Notes under the pieces: model-generated | What the model saw: the letters and a program-made list of their open reading frames with translations, nothing else | Told to the model about the DNA's origin: nothing | Databases searched by the model: none | Program-made: the position numbers and the translations under genes | Part shown: in pieces, positions 14,716-22,278 of the stretch | Layout: each line of letters starts with the position of its first letter | Numbering within the stretch: position 1 is the stretch's first letter | From: a virus | Reading direction: 5' to 3' (one strand) | Length of the DNA stretch: 27,071 bases | Virus record (IMG/VR): IMGVR_UViG_3300020451_000338 | Coordinates: 1 to 27,071 of that record

Positions 14716-15635
14716 ATTTATCAGAGATACTATCATCTAGTAACGCATCGTTAAGGTTTCCACTCGACAAAGTAGAAACTGCTGATGATTATATGATGTT
14801 CACTGTGTACAAATACAGTCCTCCATTTAGAAAGGCAAAGTGTTTGGGAGATAATAGTGGTAACAATTATGGTGGCAATTATTCTGAGTATGACATAACT
14901 GGACTAGGTGGTGGTGAATTTGATTCTTCTCAATATAAAAAGATAGTCCTCTATATGCCAGAGGATATTGGACAATCAGATCAAAGGTTTTGGAGTGAAG
15001 CAACGATAGGACCACTACAATTGGCTGCTATGAGAGCAGCAGGTTCAATGATAGGAGGTGCAGGTTCAGGTCAGTTCTGGGCTGGTGCAAACGCTGCTGC
15101 TACTGAAGCTACTAGTGACCCAGCTATAATTCCAGCACTAGTAAGGGGTGTTGGTGCTAATGTTGCAGGTAAGACACTGAATATGGATGCTAATAATATC
15201 ACTGGTGGTTTGATAGGTCAGGTAGTTAACCCTAACTTAGAAGTATTCTTTAGTAAAGTAGGACTAAGAACCTTCCAATTCAGATGGACACTAGTACCTA
15301 GAAATGAAAGAGAATCAAGGATCATTAAAGAAATGATCTGGCAGTTCAAGAAAGCATCCGCACCAGAGTTAGCTCAAGGTGGATGGTTTACAACAGTACC
15401 ACACGTCTTTAAGATACAATATAAAACTGGTAGTCAAGACAACCACTGGTTAAATAAGATTAAAGCGTGTGCTCTCACAAATATAAATGTTAACTACACT
15501 GCTGCTGGTTCCTATTCAACACTAGAGGACGGAGCACCTACTGCTGTGGGTTTACAAATGAACTTCCAAGAACTCAAAGCAATCATCAGTGAAGACTATG
15601 GTGATTCATTTAACTACACCGAACAGTATTACTAA
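14712..15635 (+). CDS. 48: gp48-like baseplate tail tube cap protein
   Basis: This 307-aa protein begins MNLSEILSSSNASLRFPLDK and has an early beta segment (YMMFTVYKYSPPFRKAK). Its central part is Ala/Gly-rich and helical (LQLAAMRAAGSMIGGAG, about residues 97-155). Its C-terminal barrel has a tube-type strand VGLRTFQFRWTLVPRNERES, then IIKEMIWQFKKASAPEL and INVNYTAAGSYSTLEDGAPT. The last two are hallmarks of gp48/gp54 tube caps. T4 gp48 is 364 aa. It starts in a 4-bp ATGA overlap with the preceding gene and its stop overlaps the gp53 ATG by one base. Its role is to cap the baseplate hub so the tube can polymerise. Confidence 0.75.
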   Translation: MNLSEILSSSNASLRFPLDKVETADDYMMFTVYKYSPPFRKAKCLGDNSGNNYGGNYSEYDITGLGGGEFDSSQYKKIVLYMPEDIGQSDQRFWSEATIGPLQLAAMRAAGSMIGGAGSGQFWAGANAAATEATSDPAIIPALVRGVGANVAGKTLNMDANNITGGLIGQVVNPNLEVFFSKVGLRTFQFRWTLVPRNERESRIIKEMIWQFKKASAPELAQGGWFTTVPHVFKIQYKTGSQDNHWLNKIKACALTNINVNYTAAGSYSTLEDGAPTAVGLQMNFQELKAIISEDYGDSFNYTEQYY

Positions 15636-17701
15636 TGGCATATTTCGAGACCCTACCTAATATATCTCTAGCTATTAGACCAATCAAGTTCCCGTGGTCT
15701 GAGCAACAGTACGTTACAGCAAAGAATATATTCAGAAGATTTAAAATAGCTGATGCAGCATTAGATAGTCTAGTATACTACAAACAATATACTATAACAG
15801 ATGCTGACCGTCCAGATCTAATCTCCCAAAAAATTTACGGGAGTTCTGCTTACGACTGGGTTATCTTACTAGCAAATAATATAATCAATCCATACTTTGA
15901 CTGGCCAATGCCTACTCCTGTACTACAGGATTACATCAATAAGAAATACGATAAACCATTTGATATCAAACACTATGAAACTAATGAAGTAAAAAATACT
16001 GCTGGTGATGTAGTGTTACCTGCTGGTCAGTTAGTTGGTGAGGATTTTTATAAAGCACCATACTGGACAGAGTATAATGATCCTATGGATGGTGACGCAC
16101 CCAAACCTGAGAGTGCTATTGAAGTAGAGATACTAAGGAAGTTAGTAGTAGAAGAAGTTACTGTATTAAATGGTGGTAGTGGATATGAATTCCCTCCCAA
16201 CCTATTAGTAGAAGGTCCACAAACAAGTAACGGTGACTTCCCAACGGTGAGTGCAACTGTTACTCCAGTGATGAGTGCAACAGGATACCTTAAAAGATTT
16301 GATATTCAAAGTGGTGGAGAAGCATACACATATCCACCTGACGTTACACTAACTGGTGGTATGGCAGGTGAATCTGCTACAGCTATCATTGATAAAGATA
16401 CAAACTCAATGACTTATGGTCAGGTCATAGACATACGTCTTGATGGTACATCTTACGACACAACGGACGCATCTAACATCCACGAGTTCGGTGATGGTGC
16501 AACTATTGCACCGAATGGTACTGGTGTTGGTTCGTATGGTGGTTTTAATGTGGGCAGCACTCACCTAAGATTAGGTGATAGTTGGGGTGAAAGAAGTGTC
16601 GTCATTAACAAAGTTGATATGACTAACTACAATACTGTTCGGGTGTATGCTATCCGTGGTAATGGTAGTAATGGTGGTGAAACACCAGACATTGCAGGTG
16701 TAGAAGAACTTCGTTTAAGATATCAAATCACAACTGATACAGATCCAGATCATAGTGCTTGGATTACTCTAGGTATTGTTATCGAAGCTGTTCCTAACGG
16801 TACAGGTTCAGGTAACCTAGAACCATACGACTTTGAGATACCTGAGAACCTTAAGGTTCCTAATGTATTCTTCCAGTTGTATCAACCAGGAAATAGTGGT
16901 CCTCCTTACGATCACTTTGGTTTCACAAGTATTAACTTCGTTGATACATCAAAAGTATATGGTGCTAGTGGTATTAACTTTACCAACAATGTAAACGATA
17001 GCACTGGCGGTGGTGCAGTAGCTACTGTAGTACGTGGTCTTAGTATCGACTCTGTTACTGTTAATAATCAGGGATCGTACGGGTCTATTAGGTATCTTTA
17101 TATGGCAGGCCAAAGTGGTACTACAGATACGCCAGATACACACGCAACTTTTAGCATACCAGTAGTCGAAAGTAGTACCACTTTTGCAGTAGGGGAAGCA
17201 GTAACGTTTACCAATGGAGCAGCAGGAGAAGTAACTAGCTACAACGGTACCACTATGGGTATCAAATTAACTGCTTGGGATGGCAACAATCCAGTGACAA
17301 ATGATATGTTATTGACTGGGTTTGATACTAGTGCTGAAGGTACAGTTACCAACTTCAATGCTTCTACATTTACAGAACCAACGTGGATGGATAAGGATGG
17401 TAATAAGTTTAGATATAAACTAACAAGACTAACAACACGTACATCAGGTTGGGAGAAATTAATTAGAGATAGTTTTAGATACAGAGATCCAACTGGATCA
17501 CTAGTCACACTTCAAGGTGCATCAATAGTAGATGCTATTACTCACCACGAGTGGGAGACAAGAGCAAATGATAAGAAGAGAAGTATATACATCTTACGTA
17601 CGAGATATCTGCGTCAGTTTATAGAAGAAATGAAGGAGCAACTTCCATACAAAAAGTCTACCGATACTATTAGTCGAACACTCAAAAGATCAGCAATATA
17701 A
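15635..17701 (+). CDS. 53: gp53 baseplate wedge protein with large insertion
   Basis: This is a 688-aa protein, against about 196 aa in T4. Residues 1-150 are gp53-like: YKQYTITDADRPDLISQKIY then GSSAYDWVILLANNIINPYF, the LysM-like wedge part. Residues about 585-688 carry the matching C-terminal helix (RSIYILRTRYLRQFIEEMKE). Between them lies an insert with Gly/Tyr repeats (NGGSGYEFPPNLLVEG and SGGEAYTYPPDVTLTGG, about 175-260) and a beta-sandwich with WITLGIVIE and VFFQLYQPGNSGPPYDHFGF (about 290-440). The insert probably projects from the baseplate. Its repeats resemble those at the C-terminus of the OB-fold gp5 protein. It is the last gene of the plus block, meeting gp32 tail to tail. Confidence 0.8.
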   Translation: MAYFETLPNISLAIRPIKFPWSEQQYVTAKNIFRRFKIADAALDSLVYYKQYTITDADRPDLISQKIYGSSAYDWVILLANNIINPYFDWPMPTPVLQDYINKKYDKPFDIKHYETNEVKNTAGDVVLPAGQLVGEDFYKAPYWTEYNDPMDGDAPKPESAIEVEILRKLVVEEVTVLNGGSGYEFPPNLLVEGPQTSNGDFPTVSATVTPVMSATGYLKRFDIQSGGEAYTYPPDVTLTGGMAGESATAIIDKDTNSMTYGQVIDIRLDGTSYDTTDASNIHEFGDGATIAPNGTGVGSYGGFNVGSTHLRLGDSWGERSVVINKVDMTNYNTVRVYAIRGNGSNGGETPDIAGVEELRLRYQITTDTDPDHSAWITLGIVIEAVPNGTGSGNLEPYDFEIPENLKVPNVFFQLYQPGNSGPPYDHFGFTSINFVDTSKVYGASGINFTNNVNDSTGGGAVATVVRGLSIDSVTVNNQGSYGSIRYLYMAGQSGTTDTPDTHATFSIPVVESSTTFAVGEAVTFTNGAAGEVTSYNGTTMGIKLTAWDGNNPVTNDMLLTGFDTSAEGTVTNFNASTFTEPTWMDKDGNKFRYKLTRLTTRTSGWEKLIRDSFRYRDPTGSLVTLQGASIVDAITHHEWETRANDKKRSIYILRTRYLRQFIEEMKEQLPYKKSTDTISRTLKRSAI

Positions 17702-17714
17702 AAACCTTATAGAC

Positions 17715-17745
17715 AAAAAAATACCCCGAATTTTTTTCGGGGTAT
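17715..17745 (-). terminator. Intrinsic terminator of gp32
   Basis: A perfect 10-bp stem ATACCCCGAA/TTCGGGGTAT (17721-17730 with 17736-17745) has a 5-nt loop. On the minus strand it is followed by seven T, so it ends the gp32 transcript. On the plus strand it lies 20 bp past gp53 but lacks a T run, and may only stabilise that 3' end. Confidence 0.85.
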
Positions 17746-17765
17746 CGTGTAATATACAAACTAAA

Positions 17766-18641
17766 TTACTCTTCCTCTGCCAGTCTAGCAAAGTATGACA
17801 GTTGATCATCACTACTGTCTGATTTAGTTGCTGGAGTAGGAGTCGCTGCTGCAACTGCTGCAACAGGTTCATACTCTTCGTCGTCTACTGTAGCTACAGC
17901 AGCACGTTTGTTAGTACCAAGTACTTCACTCAACCTAGTCTGCAACTCTTCATAAGTTTTAAACTGGTCTTCATTAGTGAAGGAAGTTAACGAATGTTCT
18001 TCCTTCCAGATAGATTCAAGTTTAGCATCATCTGTATCAAGAGCACTAACACTATCAAACTCAGACTTGTCATAGTTCCAGAAACCTGCTACCTTACAAA
18101 TTTTTAACTTGAAGTTAGCACCTTCCCATAGATCAAAAGGATTGATTGGTGTCTCATCCTCAAACTCAGGCTGCATTGCAGCAGTGATCTTATCATAGAT
18201 CTTCTTACCGAATTTGTATAAGAATACCTTACCCTCATTCTCAGGGTGTGCAGGATCACGAACGACTTGGATGTTACTGTAGTAAGATAGCTTACGCTTC
18301 TGCTTACGTGCTATGTCCTTGTCGGAATCGATACCAGAGTTCCACAACTTGCGATTGACTTCACCTACTGGATCTTTCTTGTTCACTGTGGTCAAGGAGT
18401 TTTCGATGTACCATCCTCCTGGACCTTGAAATGCGTGGGAGTATACCTTTGCCCACGGTAGGTCTTCACCATCTGGTGCTGGTAGGAAACGAATTACTGC
18501 GTAACCGTTACCAGACTTATCGAGTTCTGGTTTCCAGAATCTCTCGTCTGCACCTGGACCTTGCTTGTTTAACTTCTCTGCTTCTTTTACTAGACTCTCT
18601 AGTGATGAACCAGAACGCTTCTTAAGTGTCGAAAATGACAT
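17766..18641 (-). CDS. 32: gp32 single-stranded DNA-binding protein
   Basis: This 291-aa protein is a clear T4 gp32 relative. It has a basic N-terminal cooperative-binding segment (LKKRSGSSLESL), WKPELDKSGNGYAVIRFLPA, WYIENSLTT, the strongly conserved ARKQKRKLSYYSNI and the block PENEGKVFLYKFGKKIYDKI, then a flexible Ala/Thr region and an acidic tail (DSSDDQLSYFARLAEEE) that binds other replication proteins. H69 is kept, but the T4 zinc-ligand cysteines are missing between residues 70 and 105, so the zinc site is lost. It covers ssDNA during replication, recombination and repair. The leader carries three AATCTAA repeats, a possible self-repression site. T4 gp32 is 301 aa. Confidence 0.92.
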   Translation of the reverse strand: MSFSTLKKRSGSSLESLVKEAEKLNKQGPGADERFWKPELDKSGNGYAVIRFLPAPDGEDLPWAKVYSHAFQGPGGWYIENSLTTVNKKDPVGEVNRKLWNSGIDSDKDIARKQKRKLSYYSNIQVVRDPAHPENEGKVFLYKFGKKIYDKITAAMQPEFEDETPINPFDLWEGANFKLKICKVAGFWNYDKSEFDSVSALDTDDAKLESIWKEEHSLTSFTNEDQFKTYEELQTRLSEVLGTNKRAAVATVDDEEYEPVAAVAAATPTPATKSDSSDDQLSYFARLAEEE

Positions 18642-18671
18642 TAGATTTAGTTAGATTAATTGGATTAGATT
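18641..18671 (-). promoter_or_regulatory. gp32 leader with three AATCTAA repeats
   Basis: The minus-strand leader has AATCTAA at 18671-18665, 18657-18651 and 18647-18641; the last runs into the ATG. The leader is A/U-rich and unstructured and has no Shine-Dalgarno. T4 gp32 represses its own translation by binding an unstructured A/U-rich leader, so this is a candidate operator by analogy. Confidence 0.4.
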
Positions 18672-18694
18672 TAAAAGGGAGGACAAGTCCTCCC
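18671..18694 (-). terminator. Intrinsic terminator after the ParB-like gene
   Basis: A perfect 8-bp stem GGGAGGAC/GTCCTCCC (18677-18684 with 18687-18694) has a nominal 2-nt loop, opening in practice to about 4-6 nt. On the minus strand it is followed by TTTTAA. It separates the ParB-like gene from gp32. Confidence 0.75.
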
Positions 18695-18705
18695 TAGTAT
18701 TTAGG

Positions 18706-19785
18706 CTAGTTGAACTGCCTGTTTGGAACGTAAATCAATTTAGTTACGTCCTCATTTTCCGTGTCCTGTGGAAGGAACCTATGCTTTGCATCAGGGTGAT
18801 TCCAAGGGAAGAAAGCACGATGCTTACTGCCTAGACTTGATATGTTTATCAGTCTAGTCTCAAGGTTCTGCAAGTGCGTAGAGAAGAAAGAAAGTCTCTT
18901 ACTCTCTAGTGATGCTTTACCCTGAGGTATCGGCAAACTAATCAGGAAGTGTACTGGTTTGTCCTCTTCTTGTGCACGCTCTGCCAAGGATAGGATAGAT
19001 CCTATACGTGGTTCAAAGTGTTGCACTTGAATATAGAGGCATAACTCATCATCATTGTTGTAGAATGAATCAAACCACTTCTCTTCAGGAACAGAAGGGA
19101 TATAGATGTTAACCGTATGCTGATTGTAAGTTCTGTATCTTACACCATCAGTAACACCATTCTTATAGGTGTACTCAGCATATATTTTACTAGCAATGAG
19201 ATTATGATAGTAGTCTGTTAGGTGAGCACCCAACTCCTTAATAAGATCTTTAATACCATCGAAGGTATAGATCCTTTCAAGGTTGACTATTTGTCTCGCT
19301 GCTGACTCAACGTCATCGGGAGAGGTGTTAGTGTGAAATACTTCAACACGATTGTTAGACTTGGTAGCAAATTTAATCTTTGCTGCCTCGTTGTCAAACC
19401 GTACCCCTTGCATCATCCAACCTGGTATGGCTAGGTAGCGAGGGTCAGAAGCACCACGTCTATGTTCACCGTTGACAGTTTCACCTGTATCAACGTCATA
19501 GTATACAAAAGAACCGATCTTAGGATCAACTCCTTTGGTTTCAATTTCTCTTACGAGATCTAGAACACGTGAGGCACTGAACTTATAACGACCTGGATTT
19601 TTCCAACTGTTAGGAGATTCCTCCCACAGTCTCATCTTAGGATCACCTACCAAATGCACACCAGGTGTGAAGTAAGTGGACGCAAGATATGTCCAGTTGT
19701 CAGGGTCACAGTACTCAGTCTTCCAGTAGTCACATAGGAAATCTTCCTGTGACTGGGGAATCCCTAAGGATTGTGCGATTGTCAT
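18706..19785 (-). CDS. ParB/sulfiredoxin-like domain protein
   Basis: This is a 359-aa protein. Residues about 65-165 resemble the ParB N-terminal / sulfiredoxin fold: a leading segment SASRVLDLVREIETKGVDP, a strand GSFVYYDVDTGETVNGEHRR with the characteristic GxHRxxA (G106-E-H108-R-R-G-A112), then WMMQGVRFDNEAAKIKFATK. In ParB-type proteins this motif binds CTP or phosphate; some phage members are nucleases or DNA modifiers. The C-terminal half is unassigned, with a helical start (IKDLIKELGAHLTDYYHNLI) and a beta segment (HTVNIYIPSVPEEKWFDSF). It is followed by its own terminator ahead of gp32. The enzymatic activity is unknown. Confidence 0.6.
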   Translation of the reverse strand: MTIAQSLGIPQSQEDFLCDYWKTEYCDPDNWTYLASTYFTPGVHLVGDPKMRLWEESPNSWKNPGRYKFSASRVLDLVREIETKGVDPKIGSFVYYDVDTGETVNGEHRRGASDPRYLAIPGWMMQGVRFDNEAAKIKFATKSNNRVEVFHTNTSPDDVESAARQIVNLERIYTFDGIKDLIKELGAHLTDYYHNLIASKIYAEYTYKNGVTDGVRYRTYNQHTVNIYIPSVPEEKWFDSFYNNDDELCLYIQVQHFEPRIGSILSLAERAQEEDKPVHFLISLPIPQGKASLESKRLSFFSTHLQNLETRLINISSLGSKHRAFFPWNHPDAKHRFLPQDTENEDVTKLIYVPNRQFN

Positions 19786-19815
19786 CGTAGAATTAAATTA
19801 TCAGGTAACGACAGA

Positions 19816-20031
19816 CTAATTATAATACTCTTCTCCAGAGTTGTCAAGTAATTGCTTTCGGATCTCCCAAGTTTGTCCTGAAGTGCTACCAAGACAGGGG
19901 TTGATGCAATCCTTATCGAAGTGGGTATTACATACCAAACCTGCTAGGTCGTGTGGGTCACCGAGTTTACCAGTCTTCCAATAGTGTTGTCCATCTATCC
20001 ACGTTGCACCACATACTGTACAAACCCTCAT
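19816..20031 (-). CDS. 71-aa Cys-rich putative zinc-binding protein
   Basis: The protein begins MRVCTVCGATWIDGQHYW. C4xxC7 and C34xxH37, followed by C42 and C46, would suit a small zinc-binding module, such as a treble-clef or zinc-ribbon type. I recognise it only as a conserved cyanophage-type small protein of unknown function. The ATG at 20031 is chosen because GGAG lies 6 nt upstream and it forms a TGATG overlap with the DUF1825 gene; a GTG one codon earlier is less likely. It is the last gene of the run containing PhoH, nuclease, gp33 and DUF1825 genes. Confidence 0.7.
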   Translation of the reverse strand: MRVCTVCGATWIDGQHYWKTGKLGDPHDLAGLVCNTHFDKDCINPCLGSTSGQTWEIRKQLLDNSGEEYYN

Positions 20032-20369
20032 CACATCTCCGCTACCGTCTTCTTCAGTGCCACGATCATTGTATCAATATTATTAAAGACCTCAGATACA
20101 CTCACGTTGTCAGGGATACCAACAGCACTCATAACTTTACGAACATCACTAGCCATCTGTTTTGCAACAGGGTCATCCTTCTTACACAATTCTACACGTG
20201 CCCACAAGACTCTTTGTTTCTTTAGTAGTGTCTCTACTATATTAATGTACTCTTCCTTCTCCTCAGCATCAAGTTCTGGAAATGCCATCGTCATTTGTGC
20301 TAGACGATCTTGCAATCCATTAATGTATTTAATTTCTTGTTGAACAAACTCAGAATCTTGAAAGCTCAT
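20031..20369 (-). CDS. DUF1825-like protein
   Basis: This 112-aa helical protein begins MSFQDSEFVQQEIKYINGLQ, with a central YINIVETLLKKQRVLWARVE and KKDDPVAKQM. The order DSExVQ-E, a Glu-rich helix, a long helix ending RxE, and a DD-xAxQM region match DUF1825, a family otherwise known from cyanobacteria. Its function is not known. It lies one base after gp33 and overlaps the Cys-rich gene by one base, so it is tightly coupled to the late-transcription co-activator. A regulatory role is possible from context only. Host acquisition is plausible, given the cyanobacterial distribution of the family. Confidence 0.65.
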   Translation of the reverse strand: MSFQDSEFVQQEIKYINGLQDRLAQMTMAFPELDAEEKEEYINIVETLLKKQRVLWARVELCKKDDPVAKQMASDVRKVMSAVGIPDNVSVSEVFNNIDTMIVALKKTVAEM

Positions 20370-20370
20370 A

Positions 20371-20625
20371 TCAGAAGGTTAGTTTAGCACGGGAAGTTCT
20401 TTTCATAAAGTTTAGACGTTGTGCGTCAAACTTAAGTTTCTCTTTGAGTGGTTTAGAAACTAGTTTATTAATAGTATCCAACTCAATACCATTTGTTTCA
20501 CAGAAGTGAATGATAGCATCGATATAATTCATATCGTTGTTATCAGCAACTAATTTTTCAATTTCGCCAGCAAATTTTGTAGCAGTCATAAATTTAGATT
20601 CAATTTCATCAGGTGGCTGTGGCAT
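20371..20625 (-). CDS. 33: gp33 late transcription co-activator
   Basis: This 84-aa protein has the pattern of cyanophage gp33: FAGEIEKLVADNNDMNYIDA, then IIHFCETNGIELDTI and LVSKPLKEKLKFDAQRLNFM. T4 gp33 (112 aa) binds the RNA polymerase flap and the sliding clamp to activate late promoters with gp55. Its presence agrees with the TATAAATA-type boxes in this window. The C-terminal end is short and hydrophobic (LTF), similar to the clamp-contact tail of T4 gp33. The start overlaps the nuclease gene by 17 bp. An internal ATG at residue 13 lacks a ribosome site, so the first ATG is kept. Confidence 0.75.
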   Translation of the reverse strand: MPQPPDEIESKFMTATKFAGEIEKLVADNNDMNYIDAIIHFCETNGIELDTINKLVSKPLKEKLKFDAQRLNFMKRTSRAKLTF

Positions 20626-21295
20626 AATTCATTCCATATTCTTCGATGGCCGCTTTAAGATTATGATAATGAGTTCTTTTGTCAGTAGTCTTAACTAACT
20701 GACACTCACCATCTTCACAAGCAACAAGAACAGCGAACTGTTCTACCTCGATACCATATATTTCATAGAACATATAGCCATAGGCACACATCTGAGTGAA
20801 GTATCCATCCAGAATGTTCTGTCTCTTAGGTGACTTTGATGTCTTGAAATCAATGACGGATAGTACTCCATCAAGTTCAGCAATAATGTCAACCTGACCT
20901 GCGATCTTTAAAGTGTGAGACCATAACATAGACTCGACTAGTCTAGGTCTATCTATTCTATCTATAACAGACTGTGAAGTGCGAAACATCTGTACAGGTA
21001 GAGGAGAATCTTTATGATTCTCTAGGTCTAACCTATTCATAATGTAATCTTCACAGATAGCGTGAAAGTTGGTACCTCTGGTACAAGATCGCTTAGTGAC
21101 ACGATCTGCTTCCTCCTTACCAACTTTCTTACGCCACTTGTTAATGATGGCTTTCTTTTTCTTTTGATTAGATAGTACTGTAGTGACTGAAGGATAGTGT
21201 TCATCCTCCACAGCGTAAAGGCGTTTGCCTTCCACCATTTGTCTCTTCAAGTTTACCGATTCAATTAGTTCAGAATGATCAAATGTTTTCATCAT
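20609..21295 (-). CDS. PD-(D/E)XK superfamily exonuclease
   Basis: This 228-aa protein has a RecB/Cas4-type nuclease core: a helix with RGTNFHAICEDYI (residues 73-85), E121, GQVDII with D136, VIDFKTSKS with D149 and K151, and the downstream QMCAYGY motif (Q168, Y172). These are the residues of the metal-dependent PD-(D/E)XK site with its QxxxY helix. The N-terminal segment (YPSVTTVLSNQKKKKAIINK) is typical of phage members. Likely roles are DNA end resection or host DNA breakdown. The first two codons are both ATG; the second has AAGG at better spacing. It overlaps PhoH by 17 bp upstream and gp33 by 17 bp downstream. Confidence 0.8.
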   Translation of the reverse strand: MMKTFDHSELIESVNLKRQMVEGKRLYAVEDEHYPSVTTVLSNQKKKKAIINKWRKKVGKEEADRVTKRSCTRGTNFHAICEDYIMNRLDLENHKDSPLPVQMFRTSQSVIDRIDRPRLVESMLWSHTLKIAGQVDIIAELDGVLSVIDFKTSKSPKRQNILDGYFTQMCAYGYMFYEIYGIEVEQFAVLVACEDGECQLVKTTDKRTHYHNLKAAIEEYGMNYATAT

Positions 21296-22028
21296 AACCT
21301 TGGTTGATCTTGGAGACCAGATACGATCTAACCAGACCAGACCTCACGATATCCTCAAGACCGAATTCAACCTTGCTGAATTCAGGCATACCATTAAGGA
21401 TCTGCATAAAATCTAGAATGCCAGTGCGTTCTGTGACCTTAAGTAGGTCGGACTGGCTAGCGTCACCAGCAAAGAAGATCTTGCTGTTCTCGCCAACTCT
21501 TGTCATTATACTATCTAACTCGTGAAAATTCAAGTTTTCAAACTCATCCACGATTATAATAGCATTATCAAGAGTCGTACCCCGTAGAAAAGAAGTAGAC
21601 CAAAAGCTAATCGTTTCCTGCCTTTGGAGGTCATCGTAAAGCGAGTCAAATTCTTTGTCCGTATACATTGAGAACATATGCTTGACCATATTCCTGTAAG
21701 GAATCTGATACAAAAATGATTTGTCCTCGTGGGTGCCAGGTAAGAATCCTATCTCCCTAGTGGGAACTAGTGACCTTACAATGTATATTTTCTCATAAGG
21801 TGTGCTCTCTGTCAAGACCTCCTTCAATGCTTGATACAAAAGGCAGAATGTCTTACCTGTACCAGCACATCCATAAGCTACCAAGTTCTTACCAAGTGCA
21901 TACTGTTCCCACAACGATTCTTGTGCAGGAGTCAGAGGTTCTATTGGTTTTAATAGTTCTGAATTAATAGGTTTAGTACGTTTCATCTGCTTAGTGGACA
22001 ACGTAGATACGGACTTCTTACGTGGCAT
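21279..22028 (-). CDS. phoH: PhoH-like P-loop ATPase
   Basis: This 249-aa protein has Walker A GCAGTGKT (residues 53-60), Walker B AIIIVDEFEN (156-165), REIGFLPG (91-98) and GDASQSD (188-194). These are the standard blocks of PhoH/PhoL ATPases; here Walker A has Cys where most members have Pro. The N-terminus is basic. PhoH belongs to the phosphate-starvation regulon in bacteria and is very common in marine phages, where its function is still unsettled; RNA-related roles have been proposed. The ATG directly abuts the stop of the 80-aa gene, so the two are co-translated. Confidence 0.93.
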   Translation of the reverse strand: MPRKKSVSTLSTKQMKRTKPINSELLKPIEPLTPAQESLWEQYALGKNLVAYGCAGTGKTFCLLYQALKEVLTESTPYEKIYIVRSLVPTREIGFLPGTHEDKSFLYQIPYRNMVKHMFSMYTDKEFDSLYDDLQRQETISFWSTSFLRGTTLDNAIIIVDEFENLNFHELDSIMTRVGENSKIFFAGDASQSDLLKVTERTGILDFMQILNGMPEFSKVEFGLEDIVRSGLVRSYLVSKINQGYDENI

Positions 22029-22271
22029 TTAGTAGTATTTGTATGGTTTAACGTTGGCACCAGGTTGTTTACTTACTTTATGTAAGACTTCATTCCATCC
22101 ACCATCGGTTTTGTTTCTCCAGTCGCCTACCTCACCAGCAGAAGCACAACCTTTAGACCAGTCTTTATCCCAGTCAGGGTTCTCTTTTCGCCAAGTATCG
22201 TAGGCAGCCATTGTCATAGAGAGTTCTTTTTCCTCTCCAGTCTTGTTGTTTTTTACAGGATAAGTAGGCAT
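22029..22271 (-). CDS. 80-aa conserved cyanophage-type protein
   Basis: The protein begins MPTYPVKNNKTGEEKELSMT and ends GANVKPYKYY. The opening MPxYxxxNxxTGE...S resembles the N-terminus of FmdB-type zinc-ribbon proteins, but the zinc cysteines are missing, with only one Cys in the protein. It is rich in Trp, Asp and Lys (YDTWRKENPDWDKDW). I recognise the pattern from cyanophage genomes but not a function. It directly precedes phoH with no gap and follows the 228-aa charged protein, which has a similar N-terminus. GGAGGAGGA lies about 12 nt upstream of the ATG. Confidence 0.7.
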   Translation of the reverse strand: MPTYPVKNNKTGEEKELSMTMAAYDTWRKENPDWDKDWSKGCASAGEVGDWRNKTDGGWNEVLHKVSKQPGANVKPYKYY

Positions 22272-22278
22272 AATTTAT

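Noticed and set aside
18698-18704. CTAAATA box upstream of gp32
   Set aside because: It lies before the strong hairpin at 18677-18694, so any transcript would meet a terminator at once. Possible, but not supported.
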